Assembly: GCA_009778595.1 (NCBI GenBank)
Contig: WRJI01000023.1
Coordinates: forward strand, 1 to 33,416
DNA: 33,416 nucleotides
Source: Peptococcaceae bacterium
Lineage (GTDB): Bacteria > Bacillota > Desulfitobacteriia > Desulfitobacteriales > Syntrophobotulaceae
Reading direction: 5' to 3'
Of the stretch, positions 1 to 6,853 are shown piece after piece (positions within the stretch are counted from its first letter, which is position 1; each line of letters starts with the position of its first letter). The position numbers and the translations under genes were made by a program. A model generated the notes under the pieces. It did not search any database, had not been told where the DNA came from, and worked only from the letters and a program-made list of their open reading frames with translations.

Positions 1-1
1 G

Positions 2-205
2 CCGTTGCCGCGGTGCGATGAGCCGGCCCTGAAAGTTGATCTCATCGAACTGAAAGAAACCATCAAAACCATCAACAACCACAGAGACAAGCATATAGAC
101 CACGCTGCCCGGTCGGACGCCGCCTTCAACGCCATAATCTGGGAAGGAGACGACGTGGAAACAGCCCGCGAACAATGGGAACACATCCAAGGTCCCCGCT
201 CCTAA
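2..205 (+). CDS. C-terminal part of an unidentified protein (cut by window start)
   Basis: The frame is open from the first bases and ends at TAA 203-205, so the start lies upstream of the window or at the weak TTG at position 5. About 67 residues are visible: mostly charged and helical, ending with a run rich in Glu, Trp and His. The stretch HRDKHIDH fits an R-x(4-6)-H pattern of the kind seen in HEPN-type proteins, some of which are toxins or abortive-infection factors; this is only a weak resemblance. It runs toward the end of tsaD on the other strand. I do not recognise the family. Confidence 0.4.
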   Translation, partial: PLPRCDEPALKVDLIELKETIKTINNHRDKHIDHAARSDAAFNAIIWEGDDVETAREQWEHIQGPRS

Positions 206-225
206 CCCAAAGCATAACCGGCCTC

Positions 226-339
226 ATGGGAATCCATATTCAGAACATAGAAGCCTTTTACAACGCCTGCAGACTCTCAAACTACATACTCCGGAATCGC
301 CTGAATCCCGTCACATTAAACAATGCGAACAGACAATAA
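226..339 (+). CDS. Possible 37-aa small ORF
   Basis: An ATG at 226 opens 37 codons to TAA at 337-339, giving a peptide that begins MGIHIQNIEAFYNACR. No good ribosome-binding site precedes it. It may be a chance ORF or a remnant of the gene ending at 205. The rest of 206-438 shows only three short direct repeats near tsaD. Confidence 0.12.
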   Translation: MGIHIQNIEAFYNACRLSNYILRNRLNPVTLNNANRQ

Positions 340-393
340 GTGCTTATCCCGTTCTATCCAACTGTGGAACTTGCTTTGGGAATTTACGATCAA

Positions 394-427
394 AATTATC
401 CAGTAAAATTATCCAGCCAATTATCCA
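394..427. repeat. Three direct repeats of TGGATAATT downstream of tsaD
   Basis: On the minus strand TGGATAATT occurs three times (427-419, 415-407, 402-394) at 12-13-nt spacing, just after the tsaD stop. No hairpin with a U-run is visible here, so this is not an obvious terminator. Confidence 0.5.
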
Positions 428-438
428 TTAAGCGTGGG

Positions 439-1470
439 CTACTCGGCTGTCAGCTTCAGCCCCGGGACAGCGTTCAGATTCCACCCCGTATACCGCCCCG
501 CCTTGTTGTAACAATATCCGGCCACAGCTACCATGGCCCCGTTATCCGTACAGAATTCCAAAGAAGGCGAACAGAAGTCGACGCCTTGTTGCATAGCCTC
601 CGCTTCTATCGCCTGCCCCAAAGCTCCATTCGCCGCCACCCCGCCGGCAAGGGCCAAAGTCCGCGCTTGCGGGAACCTTTCCAACGCCATATGTGTCTTC
701 GTAACCAACACATCAATTACCGCCCGCTGAAACGAAGCGGCCATATCTTCTACACTTGGTGTATCCCCCCGCATTCGGGCCGAATTCAGCTGATTGAGGA
801 CTGCCGACTTCAAGCCACTGAAACTAAAATCCAGGCTGCCCGGCTCAAGCAGTGAGCGCGGCAACGCATAAGCGTCGTCCCTCCCCTTTTGCGCCGCTTT
901 TTCAATATGAGGGCCTCCGGGGTAGCCCAGTTTCAAAGCCCGAGCTACCTTGTCAAACGCCTCTCCCGCCGCGTCGTCCCGGGTGCGGCCTACCACACGG
1001 TACGTCAAATAATCCTCGAAATATAGGTAATTCGTGTGCCCCCCCGACACCAACAGCGCCAACACCGGAAACGCCATATCCGGATGTTCCAGCAGATTCG
1101 CCAATACATGAGCTTCCAAATGATTGACCCCGATGAATTTAAGCCCCCTTGCATAAGCCAGGGCCTTGGCATAAGCAACGCCAACCAGCAATGATCCCAC
1201 CAATCCCGGTCCGAATGTTACTGCCACCGCCCCAAGATCTTTCAGGCGGACGCCGGCCTCCCCCAGGGCGCGGTCTACGACGGCATCAATATGTAAACAA
1301 TGCTCCCGGGAGGCTATCTCCGGAACAACGCCTCCATAGACCTGATGGACATCGATCTGCGAAGACGTAACATGGCTCAATAAAACACTTCCGCCGGACA
1401 ACACAGCCGCGGAAGTCTCATCGCAACTTGTTTCAATTCCCAGAACCAAATCCTGTGCGATATCAATCAC
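439..1470 (-). CDS. tsaD: tRNA N6-adenosine threonylcarbamoyltransferase TsaD
   Basis: TsaD transfers the threonylcarbamoyl group from threonylcarbamoyl-AMP to A37 of ANN-decoding tRNAs, with TsaB and TsaE (t6A synthesis, cytoplasm). The ASKHA fold is clear: GIETSCDETS near the N-terminus, the metal-site motif NHLEAH, the phosphate-loop segment VSGGHT and the late metal ligand in TDNGAM. From the longest start these lie at about residues 16-25, 121-126, 146-151 and 313-318. The longest reading starts at GTG 1485 (348 aa). I prefer GTG 1470 because AAGGAAG lies 5 nt before it, whereas the site before 1485 is 12 nt away. It is the last gene of the amidohydrolase-tsaE-tsaB-rimI-tsaD run. The ribosome-site region belongs to a 22-bp tandem duplication that also covers the rimI stop. 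Confidence 0.97.
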   Translation of the reverse strand: MIDIAQDLVLGIETSCDETSAAVLSGGSVLLSHVTSSQIDVHQVYGGVVPEIASREHCLHIDAVVDRALGEAGVRLKDLGAVAVTFGPGLVGSLLVGVAYAKALAYARGLKFIGVNHLEAHVLANLLEHPDMAFPVLALLVSGGHTNYLYFEDYLTYRVVGRTRDDAAGEAFDKVARALKLGYPGGPHIEKAAQKGRDDAYALPRSLLEPGSLDFSFSGLKSAVLNQLNSARMRGDTPSVEDMAASFQRAVIDVLVTKTHMALERFPQARTLALAGGVAANGALGQAIEAEAMQQGVDFCSPSLEFCTDNGAMVAVAGYCYNKAGRYTGWNLNAVPGLKLTAE

Positions 1471-1473
1471 CAC

Positions 1474-1517
1474 GTCTTCCTTCACGGAGTCGCCCGTCTT
1501 CCTTCACAGGGTCGCCC
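1474..1517 (-). repeat. 22-bp tandem duplication at the rimI/tsaD junction
   Basis: Positions 1496-1517 and 1474-1495 are two adjacent 22-nt copies differing at 2 positions. Each carries GTGAAGGAAGAC on the minus strand. The upstream copy contains the rimI stop codon and the downstream copy carries the ribosome-binding site and possible GTG starts of tsaD, so the translation-initiation module of tsaD has been duplicated. Confidence 0.85.
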
Positions 1518-2061
1518 ACATCACAACAGCGTCTTCCCGGTTATCCGAATAATACCGGGGTCGAACACCGACAGCGGCGAACCCCAATTTGCCATACATA
1601 CGCTGGGCGATCTCGTTGGACGCGCGCACTTCCAGGGTCATGCGCTTGATCCCGGTTTTTATACAATACAGCATGACGCCACTCATCAGGTAGGCGCCCA
1701 TCCCCTGCCCCCGACACCATGGGCTGACAGCCACATTGGTGATATGAGCCTCATCAAAAACCACCCAATATCCCATATATCCGACAACCTCATTATTGTA
1801 TACAAGACAAAAATAATGAGCGACATCATTATCCTGCAACTCAGACCGAAAACAGGTCAGTGACCAAGGGTTGCTGAAAGAAGCCCTCTCAATGGACATG
1901 ATCGCCGGCAAGTCGCCGAGAGTTACTCTGCGGATGGCCGGGGCTTCTGTTTTGTCTGACCTGGGCGATTCAGGTTCGGGCAAATCAGGTTTGGGCGTTT
2001 CGCACAGAAAAAGGTTGTTGTGATGATAATAGTGTCTGGCTCTGCTTTTCGGGTAATGCAT
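1504..2061 (-). CDS. rimI: N-terminal alanine acetyltransferase RimI (GNAT family)
   Basis: RimI acetylates N-terminal amines, classically of ribosomal protein S18, using acetyl-CoA. The GNAT fold is visible: IRRVTLGDLPAIMSIERASF (beta1-alpha1), ITNVAVSP followed by the acetyl-CoA loop RGQGMGAYLM, then LEVRASNEIAQRMYGKLGF and a final YY-containing strand. The open frame runs up to 2289 but overlaps tsaB. ATG 2061 with AAAGGA 9 nt before it is the sensible start (185 aa). That leaves an unusual N-terminal tail of about 60 residues rich in Pro, Glu and Ser before the GNAT domain. The position between tsaB and tsaD is the usual Bacillota arrangement. Confidence 0.92.
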   Translation of the reverse strand: MHYPKSRARHYYHHNNLFLCETPKPDLPEPESPRSDKTEAPAIRRVTLGDLPAIMSIERASFSNPWSLTCFRSELQDNDVAHYFCLVYNNEVVGYMGYWVVFDEAHITNVAVSPWCRGQGMGAYLMSGVMLYCIKTGIKRMTLEVRASNEIAQRMYGKLGFAAVGVRPRYYSDNREDAVVMWATL

Positions 2062-2116
2062 GGAGGTTAATCCTTTGCTGATAAATGATATATCTTCATC
2101 CAGTATAACAGATATT

Positions 2117-2932
2117 TCACCGTTTAGGCAATTTGGTTTCGGCTTCAGACAACCGCAGATAATAGGGCCCACAATCTGTGGCGGCATTGTGTTCTCTTGC
2201 CAGAGCGTATTCGAGGGCGGCATATGAACCGCGCGGAAGTGCCTGTTCAGGCGGCAAAATGACGGCATGATCCCCCAGTTCCCGGGCAATATGACGACAC
2301 GTTTCCGGGTTCAGGACAGCATCTCCGGCAAAAACATACCTTGTCTGATGTGACGTGATCGGCTCCAATGTGCCCAAATACCGCAAAAAATCTTCCGGCG
2401 CGACAGCGCAGGGAGGGATATGGCATACGCGGTTGTTGGGGGCTGCCCAGTGATAACAGGCGGCATACCACTCGTTTTTTCGGGCGTCCAGAATCACAGC
2501 AGAATAAAACGGGTTTCCGGCAGCCCCTTCCCGGGAGGCCCCTTCCCGGGAGGCCCATTCCCGGGAGGCCCACCCCCGGGAAGCCCAGGACAGGCAATCC
2601 AGGGAAAGCAGACCGACCATGGGCCGATCCAGAGCTTTGGCCAGTCCTTGAGCGGTTGCTAATCCGATACGGATACCTGTAAAGGATCCGGGACCACGGA
2701 CGACACCGATAGAATCCAGATCTTCCAACCGCCAAGCCGCAGCAGCGACCAAAGCGTCCAGAAAAGGAATCAGGCGTTCAGAATGTGTCTTCTGATCATG
2801 CAAATAGACCTCTCCGACGATATGGGGCGGGCCGGCCCCGGAGGATTCGGCCAGGGCCAAAGCTGTTATTTTTGTTGTTGTATCTATTGTCAAGTATTTG
2901 ATAGAATTGTTCCTCCACGACCGATTGTTCAT
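2117..2932 (-). CDS. tsaB: tRNA threonylcarbamoyladenosine biosynthesis protein TsaB
   Basis: TsaB is the non-catalytic ASKHA partner that holds TsaD and TsaE together in the t6A complex. Family hallmarks are YLTIDTTT near the start, the GPGSFTGIRIGLATAQGLA helix (about residues 80-98) and the RGSYAALEYAL segment near the C-terminus. ATG 2932 overlaps the tsaE stop as ATGA and gives 271 aa, but no good ribosome site precedes it. A perfect GGAGGA (2916-2911) lies 8 nt before an ATC codon (2902-2900), exactly where homologues have their initiator (IKYLTIDT against the usual MKYL-type start). Residues of about 116-136 are a tandem (W/G)ASRE array encoded by 15-bp repeats, an insertion absent from typical TsaB. 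Confidence 0.93.
   Translation of the reverse strand: MNNRSWRNNSIKYLTIDTTTKITALALAESSGAGPPHIVGEVYLHDQKTHSERLIPFLDALVAAAAWRLEDLDSIGVVRGPGSFTGIRIGLATAQGLAKALDRPMVGLLSLDCLSWASRGWASREWASREGASREGAAGNPFYSAVILDARKNEWYAACYHWAAPNNRVCHIPPCAVAPEDFLRYLGTLEPITSHQTRYVFAGDAVLNPETCRHIARELGDHAVILPPEQALPRGSYAALEYALAREHNAATDCGPYYLRLSEAETKLPKR
2524..2583 (-). repeat. 15-bp minisatellite inside tsaB
   Basis: Four consecutive 15-nt units (2524-2538, 2539-2553, 2554-2568, 2569-2583), each containing CCCGGG; the first two are identical. They are read in frame as WASRE/GASRE-type pentapeptides in TsaB. Multiples of 15 nt keep the frame open. Confidence 0.92.
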
Positions 2933-3471
2933 GGCTGACAACCGAGAGCTAACCCTCTCACAGCACCAAGAGAAACCAATCTCATATCTCTGGAGCTTTC
3001 GCCGTTTCCCGCCAAGTAGACTTCATAGCGATCAGGAGGCAGGTCCCCGCAAATGATTTCCGGCCATTCTATGAGGACAATATTCTCATCCCGAAAATAG
3101 TCCCAGACACCGATAACATCCGCTTCAAAGGGATCTCGCAACCGGTAGAGATCCATATGCACCAAGGTAACAGGAAGTTTCCGGTGAACTCGCGGTTTAT
3201 GAGTCGGCCGGTATTGATGGATCATCGTAAAAGTCGGGCTTGTTACAGGTTCGGCGATACCCAAAGCCTGTCCGATTCCTTGGGCAACAAGAGTTTTACC
3301 GGTCCCCAGGTCGCCATACAAACAGACAAGGTCTCCGGGAAGCAGGGATGTTCCCAGGCATACGCCCCAAGCGAACGTTTGGGCCGCGTTGCGGCTCTGC
3401 CAAGTGTCTTCACGGATGCCTGTTCCTTGTGTGTTCCCCATCATTCCTGTATCCTTCGTGTTACCCATCAT
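2929..3471 (-). CDS. tsaE: tRNA threonylcarbamoyladenosine biosynthesis ATPase TsaE
   Basis: TsaE is the P-loop ATPase of the t6A complex that powers TsaB-TsaD turnover. The Walker A motif GDLGTGKT sits after LLPGDLVCLY; VTSPTFTMIHQY, HMDLYRL and VLIEWPE follow in the order typical for the family. The likely start is ATG 3471 (180 aa) with GGAAGG 8 nt upstream. A second, equally well-placed site (AAGGATACAGGA then ATG 3444) exists because a 27-bp block carrying ribosome site plus ATG is tandemly duplicated in frame. It begins before the amidohydrolase operon junction is over (that gene stops at 3497) and its TGA overlaps the tsaB ATG, so translation is probably coupled. Confidence 0.93.
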   Translation of the reverse strand: MMGNTKDTGMMGNTQGTGIREDTWQSRNAAQTFAWGVCLGTSLLPGDLVCLYGDLGTGKTLVAQGIGQALGIAEPVTSPTFTMIHQYRPTHKPRVHRKLPVTLVHMDLYRLRDPFEADVIGVWDYFRDENIVLIEWPEIICGDLPPDRYEVYLAGNGESSRDMRLVSLGAVRGLALGCQP

Positions 3472-3484
3472 TCTTGTATCCTTC
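3431..3484 (-). repeat. 27-bp tandem duplication carrying two start sites of tsaE
   Basis: Units 3458-3484 and 3431-3457 match at 25 of 27 positions. On the minus strand each contains GAAGGATACA followed by an ATGATGGG start region. A degenerate partial third copy follows. Both copies are in the tsaE frame, so two N-termini 9 residues apart are possible. Confidence 0.88.
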
Positions 3485-3496
3485 CGCGGATTCGTC

Positions 3497-4765
3497 TCAG
3501 TCCGGTACGAGGGTTCTTTGCTTGACAAACGTACCGTTGATGATAACGGTTTCTGCTTCGGCATCCCAGCTTAGCGGCCGGTTGGTCCAAAGAACGATGT
3601 CGGCGTCTTTGCCGGGAGCCAGGGAGCCTACGATAGGTGCCACGCCGAGGATTTCGGCCGGCCAGATGGTGATAGCTTTGAGGGCGTCTTCTTCCGTCAT
3701 ACCGCTGCGTACGGCCAAGGCCGCGCATAAAGGCAGATACTCAATAGGGATGACGTTATGATCTGTGACAATAGCCACTTTGACTCCGTGGCGAGTCAGG
3801 ACTCCGGGGGTGGCGAAGGTTTTGTCTTTGAGTTCGACTTTGGCCCGGGAGATCAATGTTGGGCCTACCGCCGCGCTGTAAGGATAACCGGCCAAGATAT
3901 CGGCTATTTTGTGGCCATCCGTACAATGGTCGATGACCAAGTCGATATCGAATTCCTGGGCGATGCGTATGGCTGTCATGATGTCGTCGCTTCGGTGGGC
4001 GTGCGCCCGCAATGGGATGACTCTTCGCAGAACCAGAGCGATGTTTTCCATACCCAGATCGTAATCGGGCAGTTTGTCCGGGTCTTTGACGCCCTGTTCT
4101 TTTTTCTCCAGATAGGATTTGGCGTCGGCCAAAGCCTGGCGCAGCAAGGCCGCCGTGCCCATGCGGGTCATCGGCATCTTTTTTTGTTCGCCGTAGACCA
4201 TTTTGGGGTTTTCGCCGAAAGCGATTTTGAGTCCGGCCGGCTCACGAACAATCATCTCGTCAACAACACGACCTGTGGTTTTGAGGACGGCGCCTGTGCC
4301 GCCGATAACGTTGCCGCTGCCCGGACAGGTGAATACCGATGTGATGCCGGCCTGAGAGGCGTCCCGGAAAGCCAGATCTTCCGGGTTAACACCGTCGAGG
4401 ACCCTGATCTGGGGTGTTAACGGATCGGTCATTTCGTTGACATCGTCGCCTTCGTCACGGTAGATTTCTTCGCCGATGCCGACATGGCAATGGGCGTCAA
4501 TGTATCCCGGCAGGACCCAGCGACCGGTGGCGTCAAGGATCACAGGATCTTCAGAGGTTTTCATGAACTCGGCGATCTCGTCACACATGGGTGTTACGGC
4601 GTCAAGAACGGTGTTGTAAGGCGGGGTCGGGGACGGATGTCTTAGGACGCGTCGAATTTTGCCGTGTTCGACGAGAAGGCTGCCGTTGAAAGGCGTTTCT
4701 CCTGTCATGGGCCAAATTGTCCCGTTAACAAGAGCGATGGGGCGGGCATGATGTTGTGTACGCAC
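3497..4765 (-). CDS. Amidohydrolase-family protein (imidazolonepropionase-like)
   Basis: A metal-dependent hydrolase of the amidohydrolase superfamily (TIM barrel), cytoplasmic; the substrate is not evident. The beta1 metal motif DAHCHVG follows a small beta domain (ALVNGTIWPMTG...VLPGYI). RAHAHRSDD, VIDHCTDGH and VAIVTDHN supply the later metal and catalytic residues. The C-terminus has the usual PAEILGVAPIVGSLAPGKDADIVLW returning to the beta domain. The open frame extends to 4834, but GTG 4765 has a strong AGCGGAGGA 9 nt upstream, giving 422 aa. It is the first gene of the tsaE-tsaB-rimI-tsaD transcript. A link between its reaction and t6A synthesis is not evident. Confidence 0.88.
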   Translation of the reverse strand: MRTQHHARPIALVNGTIWPMTGETPFNGSLLVEHGKIRRVLRHPSPTPPYNTVLDAVTPMCDEIAEFMKTSEDPVILDATGRWVLPGYIDAHCHVGIGEEIYRDEGDDVNEMTDPLTPQIRVLDGVNPEDLAFRDASQAGITSVFTCPGSGNVIGGTGAVLKTTGRVVDEMIVREPAGLKIAFGENPKMVYGEQKKMPMTRMGTAALLRQALADAKSYLEKKEQGVKDPDKLPDYDLGMENIALVLRRVIPLRAHAHRSDDIMTAIRIAQEFDIDLVIDHCTDGHKIADILAGYPYSAAVGPTLISRAKVELKDKTFATPGVLTRHGVKVAIVTDHNVIPIEYLPLCAALAVRSGMTEEDALKAITIWPAEILGVAPIVGSLAPGKDADIVLWTNRPLSWDAEAETVIINGTFVKQRTLVPD

Positions 4766-4854
4766 GTTTGTTTTTCCTCCGCTGAATAATGTCATGTTCT
4801 TATTGATTTTAGGGTGACACCACAAAAGAATCAATGAAGAGCTTGTCTACACCA

Positions 4855-4882
4855 ATTATAATTGTCAATCGACAATTGTCAA
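4855..4882 (-). promoter_or_regulatory. SigA-type promoter of the amidohydrolase-tsa operon
   Basis: On the minus strand a perfect TTGACA (4882-4877) and a perfect TATAAT (4860-4855) are separated by 16 nt. The surrounding DNA repeats ATTGTCAAT/ATTGACAAT motifs, producing overlapping dyads over the -35 region. The start of the amidohydrolase GTG lies about 90 nt downstream. Confidence 0.8.
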
Positions 4883-4950
4883 TTGTTCGTGTCAGCTTTG
4901 CCGGCAACGGTGTCCAATTGGTGATCGTCGATTGTTATGTATTGCGATTT

Positions 4951-5301
4951 CTAAATCTCAGTTAGGTTGAGACTCACAGCAATGGCGCTGTTCACAAATC
5001 CCATGATTTCGTCGTCGAGAACGGCGACTTTTTCTTTCAGGCGGCTTTTGTCGATGGTCCGTATCTGCTCGGTTAAGATTACGGAGTCCTTCTCGAGTCC
5101 GCTCCTGTGTGCCCGTACTTCCACGTGTGTGGGAAGTTTGGCTTTTGATATCTGGGATGTGATTGCCGCAATAATGGTCGTCGGACTGTATTGATTCCCA
5201 ATATTGTTTTGAATTACCAAAACGGGACGTGTGCCTCCCTGCTCAGAACCAACGACAGGGTTGAGCTCGGCGTAATAAATCTCTCCGCGTCTAATACTCA
5301 T
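4951..5301 (-). CDS. ndoA: mRNA interferase EndoA (MazF/PemK family toxin)
   Basis: A sequence-specific endoribonuclease toxin; the Bacillus homologue cuts at UACAU. The 116-aa protein is almost collinear with Bacillus Endo[21 protein letters not shown], then R25 and T48 at the catalytic positions, KLPTHVEV and the [11 protein letters not shown] stretch. The longer open frame to 5433 runs through the antitoxin gene, so ATG 5301 is chosen; it overlaps the antitoxin end by 11 nt, the usual coupled arrangement. Confidence 0.96.
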   Translation of the reverse strand: MSIRRGEIYYAELNPVVGSEQGGTRPVLVIQNNIGNQYSPTTIIAAITSQISKAKLPTHVEVRAHRSGLEKDSVILTEQIRTIDKSRLKEKVAVLDDEIMGFVNSAIAVSLNLTEI

Positions 5302-5584
5302 ATCCTGCTGCGCTCCATAGTTTATTTGTGTAGAGACCGATGTTGGCTTCTTCTTCCAAGGATAGCAAATCTTTGGTGATAGACAAATTGAGTGTTGCCA
5401 TCTCCATGTAGCCTTGTCGCATTTGTTCAACAAATCCTGCCCGTTTATAATGCTGTTTCAAAGCATTGCGGATAGCTTCCCGAATGAATTCGCCACGATC
5501 CTGTTGTTCCATCGCGACAATGTCGTCGACTTCAGCAACAAGATTCTCAGGCAAATGAATGACAATCTTAGTCGTATCCGACAT
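5291..5584 (-). CDS. ndoAI: EndoAI-type ribbon-helix-helix antitoxin
   Basis: The antitoxin partner of EndoA and probable autorepressor of the pair. The N-terminal half, [18 protein letters not shown] followed by [13 protein letters not shown], is a CopG/MetJ-like ribbon-helix-helix DNA-binding domain. The C-terminal half is the expected flexible toxin-binding segment. The start is ATG 5584 and the stop TAG (5293-5291) lies inside the 5' end of ndoA. A consensus promoter sits directly upstream. Confidence 0.92.
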   Translation of the reverse strand: MSDTTKIVIHLPENLVAEVDDIVAMEQQDRGEFIREAIRNALKQHYKRAGFVEQMRQGYMEMATLNLSITKDLLSLEEEANIGLYTNKLWSAAGYEY

Positions 5585-5613
5585 TGTCTAGCCCCCCACT
5601 CGCTGATATTAAC

Positions 5614-5643
5614 ATTATATTAAACATTGGGTAGAAGTGTCAA
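5614..5643 (-). promoter_or_regulatory. SigA-type promoter of ndoAI-ndoA
   Basis: Minus strand TTGACA (5643-5638) and TATAAT (5619-5614), spacer 18 nt, 30 nt before the antitoxin ATG. Confidence 0.78.
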
Positions 5644-5786
5644 TGAAATGCCGAGAAAATTGGATAGATTTACGTCATAAAAAACAACAAGAAGAAAAAT
5701 CCAGAGATCTTGTCCGGCATTGTTCCCATGCATGGACAATTAATAGTATTATTCCAAAATATGAAGTATTTTATCCGGGAATGGAC

Positions 5787-6620
5787 TTACAAGCCTTCGA
5801 TGACGTCGGGCGGCAGGTCAAAAGGTGTGGCTTGATTTATATTTTTGAGGGTCATAATGACGATGGCTTTGCTGAAGGAGATGGATCCGGCGAGCGGCGT
5901 TTCTGTTTCTTCCAGAATGGAGGTTATGGTATCGGCCACATCCATTTTGTATTGGATGGGATGAAGGGTTTCTTTGTCTATCCAGAGCTCAATGGGCAAA
6001 GGATCGATTTTGTCCACAAGTTCGTCTATGATCGCCGGGTCCGGAAACAGGTTCTTTGGCAGGATTGATATTGAGTTGACCGCGTGGGTCAAGGATTTGC
6101 CGGTAAGGACGCCCCGCAGTTTGTGGGCTTTTTTGCTGTTGATCTGTTCGGTGCCAATGTACGTGAAGTTCCGGGTGTTTTCCAGATAGAGTTCGATGAG
6201 ATTGGCTTGGTTATGAAGATCGGTGTCGGTGTAAGACTCCAGATGTGTTTCGTGGCGTTCCCAGACATCCTGGGGTTTGGTGTAGGCGATGATTGTGTCG
6301 TCTTGTCTGATGATATAGGATTCTGATTCCTGAGATGTTGTGGCATTGGAAGTGGCCAGCATTTTGACTCTGTAGGGATCGTCAAATACAATCATATTCA
6401 CCGTAGAGGGGATTTCGAGTCTCTGACCCCGGTTGTCCATGACTATTTCTATGCGGATTCTCGCTTCATAATTGCTGACGTTTTGGCCGGCCAGCAGGGC
6501 CGAGTTGATGGTTTTTCCAACATCGATGTCGTTGGAGCAGCCGCTTAGGAGACCGGTTATGGACGCCCAACAGATCAATTTCAGGAGTAACACACATGTC
6601 CTTTTGAGGTTGGTACTCAT
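5787..6620 (-). CDS. Secreted lipoprotein (paralogue of the next gene)
   Basis: A 277-aa predicted lipoprotein: basic start, hydrophobic stretch and lipobox LLSGC with the lipidated Cys at residue 28, so it should be anchored on the outer face of the membrane. The mature part has an LolA/LppX-like flavour: alternating beta strands with phrases such as YRVKMLAT, IELWIDKETLHPIQYKMDV and IVIMTLKNINQATPFDLP. These resemble the 6854-7813 product (LDIWINKATNMPVKYTGDL, SVTYKDINDTPDFLLP), showing an old tandem duplication. DUF6612-type lipoproteins are a possible relative. Function unknown. A GGGGGT ribosome site precedes ATG 6620. Confidence 0.75.
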   Translation of the reverse strand: MSTNLKRTCVLLLKLICWASITGLLSGCSNDIDVGKTINSALLAGQNVSNYEARIRIEIVMDNRGQRLEIPSTVNMIVFDDPYRVKMLATSNATTSQESESYIIRQDDTIIAYTKPQDVWERHETHLESYTDTDLHNQANLIELYLENTRNFTYIGTEQINSKKAHKLRGVLTGKSLTHAVNSISILPKNLFPDPAIIDELVDKIDPLPIELWIDKETLHPIQYKMDVADTITSILEETETPLAGSISFSKAIVIMTLKNINQATPFDLPPDVIEGL

Positions 6621-6654
6621 ATACAGACCCCCATTTTCCGCTCAATCATTCTGA

Positions 6655-6763
6655 CCACTGAAAAAAACAAGAAAATCTACATTCTGAATCCTGAATACTG
6701 AATACTGGATACTTGCGGTCGAAGACCGCATTAGTGGATACTTGCGGTCGAAGACCGCATTAG
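6655..6763 (-). repeat. Hairpin-heptamer repeat, with the hairpin unit doubled
   Basis: In minus orientation the module reads hairpin, then CAAG, four (T/G)AT(T/C)CAG heptamers, then the AATGTAGATTTTC tail and a T-run. The hairpin GCGGTCTTCGACCGC is present twice (6714-6728 and 6743-6757) as an exact 29-bp tandem unit, 6706-6734 and 6735-6763. It fills most of the gap between the two lipoprotein genes. Confidence 0.88.
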
Positions 6764-6853
6764 TATGTGTGTTTTTGTTGGGAATTATTGCTGACGCGCC
6801 CATGTGATCTGGGGCAATTTACGGCGCTGAGGCTATTTTAGGCGCTGTGTTTT

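Noticed and set aside
340-1127. Plus-strand ORFs opposite tsaD
   Set aside because: Low-complexity Pro/Arg-rich shadows of a clear TsaD gene.
3758-4420. 220-codon plus-strand ORF opposite the amidohydrolase
   Set aside because: Fully covered by a conserved minus-strand enzyme gene; it is a frame shadow.
5724-5745. Palindrome CCATGCATGG after the first lipoprotein gene as terminator
   Set aside because: Short stem, no U-run close to it.
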